A stretch of 64,000 bases of DNA from Streptomyces vinaceus. GTDB taxonomy: Bacteria > Actinomycetota > Actinomycetes > Streptomycetales > Streptomycetaceae. The position numbers and the translations under genes were made by a program. Below the pieces are notes generated by a model. It was not told where the DNA came from and ran no database searches. It worked only from the letters and a program-made list of their open reading frames with translations. Location of the stretch: assembly GCF_008704935.1 (NCBI RefSeq), contig NZ_CP023692.1:3452001-3516000 (forward strand), in the 5' to 3' direction. Shown here piece after piece: positions 33,057 to 40,379 of the stretch. Position 1 is the stretch's first letter. Every line of letters starts with the position of its first letter.

Positions 33057-33710
33057 TCATCGGTCCGCTACGAGCCGACTGGCGAAACCTTCGGAGCAGA
33101 GACGCTCGTAGGCTGCATACACGGCGGGTGGAGTGGCTTGGTGGGTCATGAACCCCTGCTGCGGGTAGATGAGTAGCCGCTGCTGTGCACCGACGAGCAT
33201 GTCGAAGACCAGCCGAGGGTCCTGGATCGAATCCACGTACTCCGCGAGCGTCATCGGCGCGGATGCGCTGACGACCTCCACCTCCGGCCATACCTTGCGG
33301 GCCGTCGCATAGGCTCGCCGCTCCTCGTACGGCTTGCTGACTAGGAGCACCGACTCGATGTGAACACCCTTGTCTGCAAGCAGTGATCGGGAAAAGCGGA
33401 TGTTCTCGCCGGTGTTCCGCGCCTCCGGCTCCACGAGGATGGCAGAGTCTGGGACGCCCAGCTCCAGGGCCCGCTCGCGGTAGTGCTCCGCCTCACCGCG
33501 GGGCATCCGCTCGCGGGTCGTTCGGCTTGTGGCGCCGGTGAACACGATCAGCGGTGCCATGCCGCGCGTGTAGAGGTCAGCCGCGACCTCAGCGACGCCA
33601 AGGTCGTGGCTCCCAAGCCCGATGGCCACAGAGCAAGGGCGCAGCTCGTGGTGCATCTGCTGGTACTCCCAGAGCTGTTCGGCGTCGGCCCAGTTCTGCG
33701 CAGAAATCAC
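33057..33710 (-). CDS. YdcF/SanA-like DUF218 protein
   Basis: A 217-aa protein of the DUF218/YdcF-ElyC-SanA fold: VAIGLGSHDLG (nucleotide-like first strand), VFTGATS, RGEAEHYRERALELGVPDSAI, EARNTGENIRFS and LVSKPYEERRAY are the family blocks. It lacks a membrane anchor, unlike ElyC. Its ATG overlaps the KorSA-like stop (ATGA at 33707-33710), so it is the second gene of that operon. This pair is common in Streptomyces AICEs; the role of the YdcF protein in the element is unknown. Confidence 0.82.
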   Translation of the reverse strand: MISAQNWADAEQLWEYQQMHHELRPCSVAIGLGSHDLGVAEVAADLYTRGMAPLIVFTGATSRTTRERMPRGEAEHYRERALELGVPDSAILVEPEARNTGENIRFSRSLLADKGVHIESVLLVSKPYEERRAYATARKVWPEVEVVSASAPMTLAEYVDSIQDPRLVFDMLVGAQQRLLIYPQQGFMTHQATPPAVYAAYERLCSEGFASRLVADR

Positions 33711-34495
33711 GGCGTTGCCTCTCGCGCCGAGTCAGGGACCTTGAAGTCGTACGCCCACGCGAAGCGAGTGGCCGCGTGCAGGCCGATGGCGAACTCAACG
33801 ACGGCGCCGTCCGCCGTGTAGGTGGTGCGGTGGAGTTCAACGACCCACTCGCCGGGCGCGAGCTGAAGCAATGTCGACTCGTCCGGCGTCGCGACCCTGG
33901 CGAACAGTTCCTCGCGCATGTGGTCGATCTCGTAACCCGCGTCGTACAGAACGCGGAATCCGCCGCCGCGGCCGGCGGGGCCCGGGCTGGGGTCTACGAG
34001 GCGCGTCCCCTCGACATGTTCAGGCCGGTAGTAGCTGGTCAGGGTGTGTGTCGGCTGGTCGCCTTCCTTCACGAGCCTGGCCCGCGCGTACACCTCAGCC
34101 CCCTCAGGAAGCCCGTGGGCCGCAGCCACCAGCGGGGGCGCGGGCACACGGCTGACGCTCTGCGTCTGCTCGCCACGCTTGTACGAACGGCCAGACGCGA
34201 CGCGGTCGGCAATGAACGCGACCTCGTCCCCGTCGCGCCACTTCGCCTTGTCATACCGAGCGATGCCGAGCCGTTTCAGCGGCGCTCGCTCGCGCACGAC
34301 CGTTCCATGCCCACGCGAGGACGTCACCAGACCCTCGGCTTCGAGCGCCTTATACGCCGCGTGAACCGTGGACTTGGAGCCCTCGCCCGCGTCCACCAGG
34401 TCCCGGATATGCGGTAGCTGCTGGCCAGGGGCGTAGTCGCCGCTTCGGATGCGCTCGGCAAGCTTGTCCGCCAGCTCTCGCCACTTCGGTGCCAC
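33707..34495 (-). CDS. korSA: KorSA-like GntR family repressor
   Basis: A 262-aa repressor. The GntR winged helix is at about 5-70 (KWRELADKLAERIRSGDYAPGQ, STVHAAYKALEAEGLV, GHGTVV). A HutC/UTRA-type ligand domain follows, with ARLVKEGDQPTHTLTSYYRPEHVEGTRL and EWVVELHRTTYTADGAVVEF. In pSAM2, KorSA represses the activator/transfer promoter and keeps the element integrated. The GTG at 34495 has AAAGGAG 5 bases upstream, much better than the ATG at 34573, which lies inside the operator. A perfect operator sits 30 bp upstream. Confidence 0.85.
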   Translation of the reverse strand: MAPKWRELADKLAERIRSGDYAPGQQLPHIRDLVDAGEGSKSTVHAAYKALEAEGLVTSSRGHGTVVRERAPLKRLGIARYDKAKWRDGDEVAFIADRVASGRSYKRGEQTQSVSRVPAPPLVAAAHGLPEGAEVYARARLVKEGDQPTHTLTSYYRPEHVEGTRLVDPSPGPAGRGGGFRVLYDAGYEIDHMREELFARVATPDESTLLQLAPGEWVVELHRTTYTADGAVVEFAIGLHAATRFAWAYDFKVPDSAREATP

Positions 34496-34524
34496 GCGAA
34501 CTCCTTTCGACGCAGCCAGTGAAA

Positions 34525-34560
34525 CACAGTCCCAGGACTGTTGACAGTCCTGGGACTGTG
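34525..34560. promoter_or_regulatory. KorSA-type operator, 17-bp perfect arms
   Basis: CACAGTCCCAGGACTGT (34525-34541) is followed by TG and its exact inverse (34544-34560). Each arm is itself a near palindrome on AGTCC-AGGACT, so four half-sites are stacked. It covers the plus-strand -35 and lies just 5' of the repressor start, giving autoregulation. Confidence 0.85.
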
Positions 34561-34570
34561 CGTCCATAGT
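34541..34570 (+). promoter_or_regulatory. Promoter of the transfer/replication operon
   Basis: TTGACA (34541-34546) and CATAGT (34565-34570) are 18 bp apart. The -35 box lies in the centre of the operator, so repressor binding must block it. Confidence 0.6.
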
Positions 34571-34890
34571 CATCCACAGAAGTTCGCAGTCCTAGGACAG
34601 CGAACCGGGGAGGGCCTTCTTTGGGCTGCTCTCGGCGCCCGGAGAGCCGGTGAGACGGCTCGAAGGAAGCGGTTGTGATTTGAGAACTCAACAGTGGACC
34701 GAGGTATCCGCCCCCCTCTGAGAGGGCGGCGTACACGGGTTCTGTTCCCGCGTACGGATCAGCGCCACCCAACCTCTCCGCCGCCTGATCGCGCGGCGGC
34801 CGGTTGCCTCCTCTGCCCGTCTGGCGCTTCGGCGCTGTACGGGCGGGGTTGAGGGGAGCCGGAGATTCTCCTGCTTCACCCCAACGCAGT

Positions 34891-34922
34891 GCAGCCCCCG
34901 GCGTTCCCGCGCCGGGGGCTGC
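34891..34922 (+). terminator. Leader hairpin (possible attenuator)
   Basis: GCAGCCCCCGGCG and its exact inverse (34891-34903, 34910-34922) with a 6-base loop, 35 bp before the first ATG of the operon. Placed in the leader, it may attenuate rather than end transcription. Confidence 0.6.
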
Positions 34923-34956
34923 TGAGTCCCGTTCCTCTCTCGAAGGAGCAAGACCC

Positions 34957-35226
34957 ATGAAGTCCATCGCTGCACTTCACGACGTTGTTACCCCGTGGTC
35001 CGACGGTCTGGAGCCGTCGGACGCGGAGCTGGACGCGGTCGAGACCGAGATGCCCCTGGTCCTGGCCGAGGTCGAGTTGCTGGACGCGCTGATCGCGCTG
35101 CTGGACCGACCCGCGTCCGAGTTCGGCGCCCGCCGCATCCGGCGGGCCCGCAACCGGGTCCTGGCGGTCCGGCGGGAGCTGGCCAACCGCACCGCCGGCA
35201 CCACGGTGTCGGGGGACGCGGCATGA
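34957..35226 (+). CDS. DUF6284-like small element protein
   Basis: An 89-aa acidic protein with the pattern LEPSDAELDAVETEMPLVLAEVELLDA followed (split here by a short gap) by an Arg-rich helix ARRIRRARNRVLAVRRELAN. I recall this as the DUF6284 family, the usual first gene of Streptomyces AICE operons; function unknown. The ATG at 34957 has GAAGGAG 8 bases before it. Its stop overlaps the next start (ATGA). Confidence 0.75.
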   Translation: MKSIAALHDVVTPWSDGLEPSDAELDAVETEMPLVLAEVELLDALIALLDRPASEFGARRIRRARNRVLAVRRELANRTAGTTVSGDAA

Positions 35227-35498
35227 ACGAGCGCACTGTGAAGGCTGGCTACGCCGATCTGCTGGCCGCGATCGTGGACGCGCTGGACGTGCCCTTGCCG
35301 TCGCTGGCCGAAGCCGACGAGCGGACCTACTACCGGCTGCTGGAACGCCGCGCGAGCGACGTGCGGGTCGTCGTGGCGGTGAACCTCTCCCACAGTCGGG
35401 GCCCGTGGCTGGCCGCGAGTGAGATCCGCCGGCGGACCGCCGAGAGGCCCGTCACCTACAGCCCGTTCGAGTTCACGACGAGCGAGGCAGACCGGTGA
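35223..35498 (+). CDS. Small element protein, unknown
   Basis: A 91-aa soluble protein (start MNERTVKAGYADLLAAIVDA). It is not recognised beyond being typical of this position in AICEs. It is coupled to the genes on both sides by 4-bp overlaps (ATGA at 35223, GTGA at 35495). Confidence 0.6.
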   Translation: MNERTVKAGYADLLAAIVDALDVPLPSLAEADERTYYRLLERRASDVRVVVAVNLSHSRGPWLAASEIRRRTAERPVTYSPFEFTTSEADR

Positions 35499-36346
35499 AC
35501 CGCAAGGCGAAAGCCGCGCTGGTCTGCGCGCTGGTCGTCGTGGTCGCCATGGCCTTCCGGGTCTCCTGGAACGCGCTGCGGGACATCGCGAAAGCCATCG
35601 GAGCCGACGACGTCGCGGCGACCCTGTATCCGTTCGTGGTCGACGGCCTGATGGCGCTGGCACTCGTTGCCGCCCTCGTGCTCGTTGGGACGGACCGGAG
35701 GTTCGCCCTGCGGGTGCTGGCCGGATACACGCTCGCGTCGCTGGTTCTGAACTACGTTCACGGACTCCTGCCGGAGCTGCACGGCGAGTCGATCGGCTGG
35801 AGTCGACTGGCCGACGGGAACCTGACGAACTGGGCGCTGGTGCTGCTGGCGACGTCGCTTCCGGTCGGGTCGATCTACTTCGGGTCCGATCTCGTCGCGA
35901 AGGTGCTCCACCACCGCCCCCCGATCGAACCAAATGTGCAGGAATCGACGCAGACCGATGTAAATCGGTCGATGGATGAGCTGGGCGAACCGGTAGTCGA
36001 AGAGGGTCCCGACCCGGCCGCCTTCGAACCGGTTCCGGTCGATGTGGTCGACGTGGTGGTCGACCCGGTCGAGGTTCGGGTGCCGGTCGCCGCCGCCGAG
36101 GTGGTCCGGCCGCGGCGGGCGACCGGTCGAGTGCCCGAGGTTGCCCGATCGGCCCGACCGGTCCGCACTCCGGAGGAGCTTCTCGCGGAGGCCCGCTCGA
36201 TCACTGAGGCGTGGTCGATTGAGGATCTGACGGGCGAGCGGATCCGCAAGGCGCTGCGTACCTCTCCGGCTAAGGCCCGGATGCTGCGGGAGACGTTGAA
36301 GGCCGAACGCGCCGCGAACGCCACCGCTGAGGCGGTGGCCGGATGA
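35495..36346 (+). CDS. DUF2637 membrane protein (SpdB-like)
   Basis: A 283-aa protein. Four TM helices lie in the first 130 residues (VCALVVVVAMAFRVSWNAL, VDGLMALALVAALVLVGT, RVLAGYTLASLVLNYV, NWALVLLATSLPVGSIYFG). A cytosolic tail rich in Val/Asp/Pro follows, then a helical C-terminal segment (EEALLAEARSITEAWSIEDL-like) of winged-helix character. DUF2637 proteins are thought to take part in intramycelial spread. The GTG start overlaps the preceding stop; the stop overlaps the next ATG. Confidence 0.75.
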   Translation: MNRKAKAALVCALVVVVAMAFRVSWNALRDIAKAIGADDVAATLYPFVVDGLMALALVAALVLVGTDRRFALRVLAGYTLASLVLNYVHGLLPELHGESIGWSRLADGNLTNWALVLLATSLPVGSIYFGSDLVAKVLHHRPPIEPNVQESTQTDVNRSMDELGEPVVEEGPDPAAFEPVPVDVVDVVVDPVEVRVPVAAAEVVRPRRATGRVPEVARSARPVRTPEELLAEARSITEAWSIEDLTGERIRKALRTSPAKARMLRETLKAERAANATAEAVAG

Positions 36347-36705
36347 CCCTCTGCCTCGACCCGACCGGCGCCCGGTACGGGATACCGACCTTCCCGTGGC
36401 GACTGGCGCCGGACGGGCTCGCCACCCGGCGCCAGTTACGGGCCCTGGGCTTGCGGCCCGGGGGTCAGGACATCGCCGGGCAGGTGCTCCGCCCGCGCTA
36501 CCGGCGTGGCCCGCTCGCCGCGTTCCTGTACCGCGTCGACCGGGCCAAGCCCGTCCGCCCGATGACCCCCGCCAAGCAGGCCGCGCTCGTCAAGGCCAAC
36601 GCGGCCCGCCGTACCTGCCCCGTCTGCCGGCTCGATGCCGGATACGTCATCCCGGCCTCGCTCGGCATGTGCGTCCCGTGCGCCTACCCAGAAGGGAACC
36701 CCTGA
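36343..36705 (+). CDS. RRQRL-motif zinc-binding protein
   Basis: A 120-aa protein with the RRQLRALGLRPGGQ motif near residue 30, a basic middle, and a C-terminal zinc-finger pair CPVCRLDAGYV and CVPCAYPEG (two CxxC). This is the RRQRL zinc-binding family that AICE operons carry; it probably binds DNA. ATG at 36343 in an ATGA overlap with the gene before; the stop overlaps the next ATG by one base. Confidence 0.75.
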   Translation: MTLCLDPTGARYGIPTFPWRLAPDGLATRRQLRALGLRPGGQDIAGQVLRPRYRRGPLAAFLYRVDRAKPVRPMTPAKQAALVKANAARRTCPVCRLDAGYVIPASLGMCVPCAYPEGNP

Positions 36706-37082
36706 TGGAGCACCTACCCGACCTCCCCCGCGTCGTCCAGCTCCCGGACGGCACTCACGTCTACGCCACCCCGGACCAGCTTCCGGCCGCCTTCCAGCAG
36801 CCGCAGGTCGTCCATCAGCACATCCACCAGGCCGCACCTGACCGGACCGTGCAGCGCCTGGCACTCGGGTCCGGGGTCGGGGCCGGGGCGGTCGCGGCCG
36901 GCGTGTACTTCGGGCCGCTGCTGGTCGGTGTGCTGACCGCGATCGCCGCGAACATCGCGCTTCTGGCCTTCCTGGCTCTGATCCTCGCCTGGGGTATCCA
37001 CACGGTCGTGAAGTCGGCCGGAAGCTCCGAGGGCGCCGCTGCTGTGAAGAACGCGCGCAGGCTCGCCCGTCGCAGCCGCTGA
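36705..37082 (+). CDS. Spd-like membrane protein
   Basis: A 125-aa protein. A soluble part (VVQLPDGTHVYATPDQLPAA, VHQHIHQAAPDR) is followed by two adjacent TM helices (GSGVGAGAVAAGVYFGPLL and LTAIAANIALLAFLALILAW) and a basic tail (NARRLARRSR). Size and place fit the small spread (Spd) proteins of Streptomyces conjugation, which may help DNA cross septa. The specific Spd class is not assigned. Confidence 0.65.
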   Translation: MEHLPDLPRVVQLPDGTHVYATPDQLPAAFQQPQVVHQHIHQAAPDRTVQRLALGSGVGAGAVAAGVYFGPLLVGVLTAIAANIALLAFLALILAWGIHTVVKSAGSSEGAAAVKNARRLARRSR

Positions 37083-37157
37083 CGGCTGCCCGATCCACCC
37101 GCCTCGTCGCGGGTGGTGAGGGGAGCCGGACAGACCGGCCCCGGAGGGAGTTCCGTG

Positions 37158-37388
37158 ATGGCGAAAGACCCGAAGTTCACCGCAGGTGAGACCGCCAAGC
37201 TGACCTGGCTCGTCGCCCGGATGGCCAAGCGCGGGATCGCCGGAGAGAACGTCTACCAGGGCGACCTGGAGCGCAAGTTCGAGCGGATCATCGACGGCGC
37301 CCGCGAACGCGAGGAGCGCCAGGCTGCCGAGGCGGCCGAAGCGGAGAAGGCCGCGCGCAAGGCGAAGGCCAAGGCCGCGCGGAAGTAG
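37158..37388 (+). CDS. Small charged helical element protein
   Basis: A 76-aa protein: FTAGETAKLTWLVARMAKRG, then GENVYQGDLERKFERIID, then an alternating Glu/Ala/Lys/Arg helix to the end (EREERQAAEAAEAEKAARK). Likely a DNA- or protein-binding accessory of the element; not recognised. The ATG at 37158 follows GGAGGGAG. It precedes the translocase by 92 bp. Confidence 0.65.
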   Translation: MAKDPKFTAGETAKLTWLVARMAKRGIAGENVYQGDLERKFERIIDGAREREERQAAEAAEAEKAARKAKAKAARK

Positions 37389-37480
37389 CGGTGCCCCGGG
37401 GCGGCCGTCCCGGCCAAGGAAACGAGGCCGCCCCGGGCCCTACCCACCCCCGCCAGTCAGCGAGAGCAGGAGTCCACAGC

Positions 37481-39547
37481 ATGACCGATGCCCCGATCAC
37501 TCACCTGCGGGCCGTCCCGGACGACGACGTCGAGTCGGAGCTCCCCAAGATGGTCGACAACCCGAACCTGCCCGATCCCAAGGTCCGCAGCGAGAAGCGC
37601 AAGCCGGTCCTGGCCGGGTGGCTGACCAACCGGCGGGACTTCGCCGCCACCGCCCGTCACGCCGCCGCGAACCTCGGCTACGCCGCCCTCTTCCACGGCG
37701 TCCGCCTGCCCGTCTACGCCGCCCGGCTCGGCATCCGCTCCCCGCGGGGCGCCTGCCGGTTCATCGCCTCGACCAACCGGTGGGTGTGGGACCGCGAGGC
37801 CGCCCCCTTGCGGGACTTCGCCGTCCGCACCGAGGACGTCGACGAGTACATGCGCCTGGCCAAGCTGCGGCAGGGACGTATCCGGCTGCGCGGCCTGGTC
37901 ACCTTGGTCGCCGCCGTGTTCGGCCTCGGCTTCGCCCTGTGGCTGTACGTCCTGGCCCCCGTCTACCTGTACGCGTTCGCCGCCGGCGGGGTCCTCCTGC
38001 TGGGGCTGGCCGGGCAGCAGCCCGACGCCCCGGTCATCGGCCCGGCCGTCCTGAAGACCGAGCTGCAGAAGATGACCGGCTCGATCGTGCTGCGCGGGCT
38101 GGACAGCATCGGCAACGCGAAGATCTCCGCCGCCATCAAGAAGGGCGGCGACATGAACGGTCTGCGCTTCACCTCGGAGATCGTGCGGGACGGGCCCGGC
38201 TACCGCGCCGACCTGGACCTTCCGTACGGGGTGACGCCCGAGGACATCATGGAGGCCCGCAAGCCGCTCGCCTCCGGCCTGCGCCGCAAGGTCGGCTGCG
38301 TCTGGCCGTCTCCGGACCCGACCGAGCACGAGGGACGACTTGTCCTGTGGGTCGGGGACAAGCCGATGAACGAGACCACCAAACCCGCCTGGCCCCTGCT
38401 GAAGTCGGGGCAGGTGGACCTGTTCAAGCCCGTTGTGTTCGGCAACGACCAGCGCATGCGGGACGTCTCGGTGACCCTCATGTTCGCCGCGGTCGTCGTC
38501 GGCTCCATCCCCCGCATGGGCAAGACGTTCCTGATGCGGCTGCTCCTGCTCATTGCCGCGCTCGACCCGCGCGCCGAGATCCACGCGTTCGACTTCAAGG
38601 GCACCGGCGACTTCTCCGCCCTGGAACCGGTCTGCCACCGCTACCGGGCCGGTGAGGAAGACGAGGACATCGAGTACGTCGTCCAGGCCCTGCGCGAACT
38701 CAAGGACGAACTGCGCCGCCGGGCCAAGGTCATCAAGTCCCTGCCCCGCTCGCGGTGCCCGGAGTCGAAGGTCACCCCCGAACTCGCCTCCGACAAGACC
38801 CTCGGGCTCCACCCGATCGTCGTCGGCCTGGACGAGTGCCAGGTGCCGTTCGAGCACGAGAAGTACGGCCAGGAGATCGAGGACATCTGCACCGACATCA
38901 CCAAGCGCGGCCCCGCCCTCGGCATGGTCGGCATGTTCGGCACCCAGCGCCCCGACGCCAAGTCCCTGCCCACCGGGATCAGTGCGAACGCGGTCCTCAG
39001 GTTCGCGCTCAAGGTCATGGGGCAGCCCGCCAACGACATGATCCTGGGCACCTCGATGTACAAGGCGGGGTACCGGGCCACGATGTTTTCCCGCTCCGAC
39101 CGCGGCATCTGCTGGATGGCCGGCGAGGGAGACGACCCCCGCATCGTCGCCTCCGCGTTCGTCGACGCGGTCGCCGCCGAACAGGTCGTCGCCCGCGCCC
39201 GGAAGATGCGCGACGAGTACGGCAACGTCACCGGCCACGCCATCGGCAAGGGCCCCGAGACCACCGCCGGCGTCGACATCCTCACCGACGTCCTCACCGT
39301 CATCCCGGCCGACGAGGACGCGGTGTGGTGCGAGCGGATCGCCACCCGCCTCACCGGCCTGCGCCCCGACGCGTACGCGGGGTGGAAGGGCGAGAACGTC
39401 ACCGCCGCCCTCAAGCCCTGGGGCATCAAGCCCGGCCAGGTCTGGGGCCAGGACGAGGCCGGTGAGGGCAAGAACCGGCGCGGCATCAAGCGCGCCGACA
39501 TCACCACCGCCATCACACGCCGTGACGCCGACAGGGCCGCCGCCTGA
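37481..39547 (+). CDS. traSA: FtsK/SpoIIIE-type conjugative DNA translocase (TraB/TraSA)
   Basis: A 688-aa protein, the single motor that moves double-stranded element DNA between mycelia. Two TM helices lie at about 140-185 (LRGLVTLVAAVFGLGFALWL, PVYLYAFAAGGVLLLGLAG). The ATPase has Walker A GSIPRMGKTF, Walker B PIVVGLDECQ and a KRGPALGMVGMFGTQRPDAKS sensor region. The C-terminus is a basic winged helix (WGIKPGQVWG, KNRRGIKRADI) that should bind the cis-acting transfer locus. Start ATG at 37481 with AGCAGGAG upstream. A CTAG-dense hairpin follows at once. Confidence 0.9.
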   Translation: MTDAPITHLRAVPDDDVESELPKMVDNPNLPDPKVRSEKRKPVLAGWLTNRRDFAATARHAAANLGYAALFHGVRLPVYAARLGIRSPRGACRFIASTNRWVWDREAAPLRDFAVRTEDVDEYMRLAKLRQGRIRLRGLVTLVAAVFGLGFALWLYVLAPVYLYAFAAGGVLLLGLAGQQPDAPVIGPAVLKTELQKMTGSIVLRGLDSIGNAKISAAIKKGGDMNGLRFTSEIVRDGPGYRADLDLPYGVTPEDIMEARKPLASGLRRKVGCVWPSPDPTEHEGRLVLWVGDKPMNETTKPAWPLLKSGQVDLFKPVVFGNDQRMRDVSVTLMFAAVVVGSIPRMGKTFLMRLLLLIAALDPRAEIHAFDFKGTGDFSALEPVCHRYRAGEEDEDIEYVVQALRELKDELRRRAKVIKSLPRSRCPESKVTPELASDKTLGLHPIVVGLDECQVPFEHEKYGQEIEDICTDITKRGPALGMVGMFGTQRPDAKSLPTGISANAVLRFALKVMGQPANDMILGTSMYKAGYRATMFSRSDRGICWMAGEGDDPRIVASAFVDAVAAEQVVARARKMRDEYGNVTGHAIGKGPETTAGVDILTDVLTVIPADEDAVWCERIATRLTGLRPDAYAGWKGENVTAALKPWGIKPGQVWGQDEAGEGKNRRGIKRADITTAITRRDADRAAA

Positions 39548-39549
39548 CC

Positions 39550-39644
39550 CTAGGACCGGTGCTAGACCTAGCAGGCGCCGCTGCTAGGTCTAGCACCCCC
39601 GCTAGCACCCCATCAGGCCCCTGAGCTGGGAACTAGCGTCTAGC
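39550..39644. other. CTAG-dense region, candidate transfer locus (clt)
   Basis: Eight CTAG tetramers occur within about 95 bp (39550-39644), with a ninth near 39707. CTAG is rare in high-GC genomes. The middle is a perfect inverted repeat (listed next). It lies directly 3' of the translocase gene, where several Streptomyces plasmids keep their clt. The assignment is inference. Confidence 0.5.
39558..39597. repeat. 17-bp-arm inverted repeat with CTAG
   Basis: GGTGCTAGACCTAGCAG (39558-39574) and its exact inverse (39581-39597), with a GCGCCG centre that is itself self-complementary, so the dyad is almost continuous. It could also end the tra transcript. Confidence 0.7.
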
Positions 39645-39697
39645 GGCCCACCTGCGACAAGCCCCGGAAAACCGCCCCAGTCATGGGAAGGACCCGC

Positions 39698-39943
39698 ATG
39701 CTCATCGCTAGCACCACCCTCATCCTCGCCACCCTCGCCGGTTACACACTGTTGTGCATGGCCAGTCCCTTCGGGACCTGCCGCAAGTGCGAGGGCGCCG
39801 GCGCCAAACTCACCATCAACCGCGCCGGGAAGATCAAGCGGGTCAAGCCCTGCCGCCGCTGCAAGGGCCACGGCAAGCGCCTGCGGATCGGGCGCCGCCT
39901 GCACAACCACAGCCGCGAACTCCACCGCGCCGGCACCCGCTGA
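39698..39943 (+). CDS. Small TM protein with DnaJ-like zinc finger
   Basis: An 81-aa protein. An N-terminal TM helix (LIASTTLILATLAGYTLLC) is followed by CRKCEGAGAK and CRRCKGHGKR, a pair of CxxCxGxG-type repeats like half of the DnaJ zinc domain, and a basic His/Arg end. The ATG at 39698 has GGAAGGA 7 bases before it. Common in AICEs; function unknown. Confidence 0.7.
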   Translation: MLIASTTLILATLAGYTLLCMASPFGTCRKCEGAGAKLTINRAGKIKRVKPCRRCKGHGKRLRIGRRLHNHSRELHRAGTR

Positions 39944-39959
39944 CCCCTGACAGCACAAA

Positions 39960-40027
39960 GCCGGTGGCCGCCCGCCATCAGACGGGCCCCGCTCCAGTGG
40001 AGGAGCTAGGCGGACGCGGCCACCGGC
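39960..40027. repeat. Long-loop inverted repeat
   Basis: 12-bp arms GCCGGTGGCCGC (39960-39971) and the exact inverse (40016-40027). A second smaller GC dyad follows at about 40033-40055. It probably ends the upstream transcript. Confidence 0.5.
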
Positions 40028-40104
40028 ACCACCCCGGGCCTGTCACCACCCGGGGCCCGTGAAGCCTCCCAGCCACCCCATGCGCCGTCAAAGGAGATAC
40101 CGGC

Positions 40105-40293
40105 ATGGCCATCACCATCTCGCTCGTCGCGTTCTTCGGACTCGTCCTGTACTTCCTCCTGCGCAACGGATCCCTCGGATACGGCGGCGCCTTCACCGCC
40201 GCCGCCTTCGGGTTCTTCCTCGCCTCTACCGGCGCCGCCGGTCCCATCAACCAGATGGCCACCGCGATCGTCCAGGCCATCCCCAACCTCTGA
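40105..40293 (+). CDS. Small two-helix membrane protein (Spd-like)
   Basis: A 62-aa protein that is nearly all membrane: ITISLVAFFGLVLYFLLRNG and GAFTAAAFGFFLASTGAAGP. It recurs in Streptomyces AICEs between tra and replication genes and is probably an accessory spread protein. The ATG at 40105 follows AAAGGAGAT. Confidence 0.65.
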   Translation: MAITISLVAFFGLVLYFLLRNGSLGYGGAFTAAAFGFFLASTGAAGPINQMATAIVQAIPNL

Positions 40294-40307
40294 CCCAGAA
40301 ACAGAAG

Positions 40308-40342
40308 GGCGGCCCCCGTCTCGGCAAAGTCTGGGGCCGCCC
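40308..40342 (+). terminator. Terminator before the methyltransferase
   Basis: GGGCGGCCCC (40308-40317) pairs with GGGGCCGCCC (40333-40342), 15 bp after the small membrane protein gene. Confidence 0.55.
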
Positions 40343-40379
40343 TCATCCAGCACGTTCCACTGAACTGGAGGACTCCAGC

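Larger units (their letters stand above)
34496..34956. promoter_or_regulatory. Divergent control region of the element
   Basis: 461 bp between the repressor (minus) and the transfer/replication operon (plus). It contains the operator (34525-34560), a third half-like site CAGTCCTAGGACAG (34588-34601), a plus-strand promoter, and a long leader ending in a 13-bp-arm hairpin just before the first gene. No supported gene is seen. Confidence 0.75.

Noticed and set aside
39602..39958. Minus-strand 118-codon frame
   Set aside because: Opposite the small zinc-finger gene, which has a ribosome site and a recognisable pattern.
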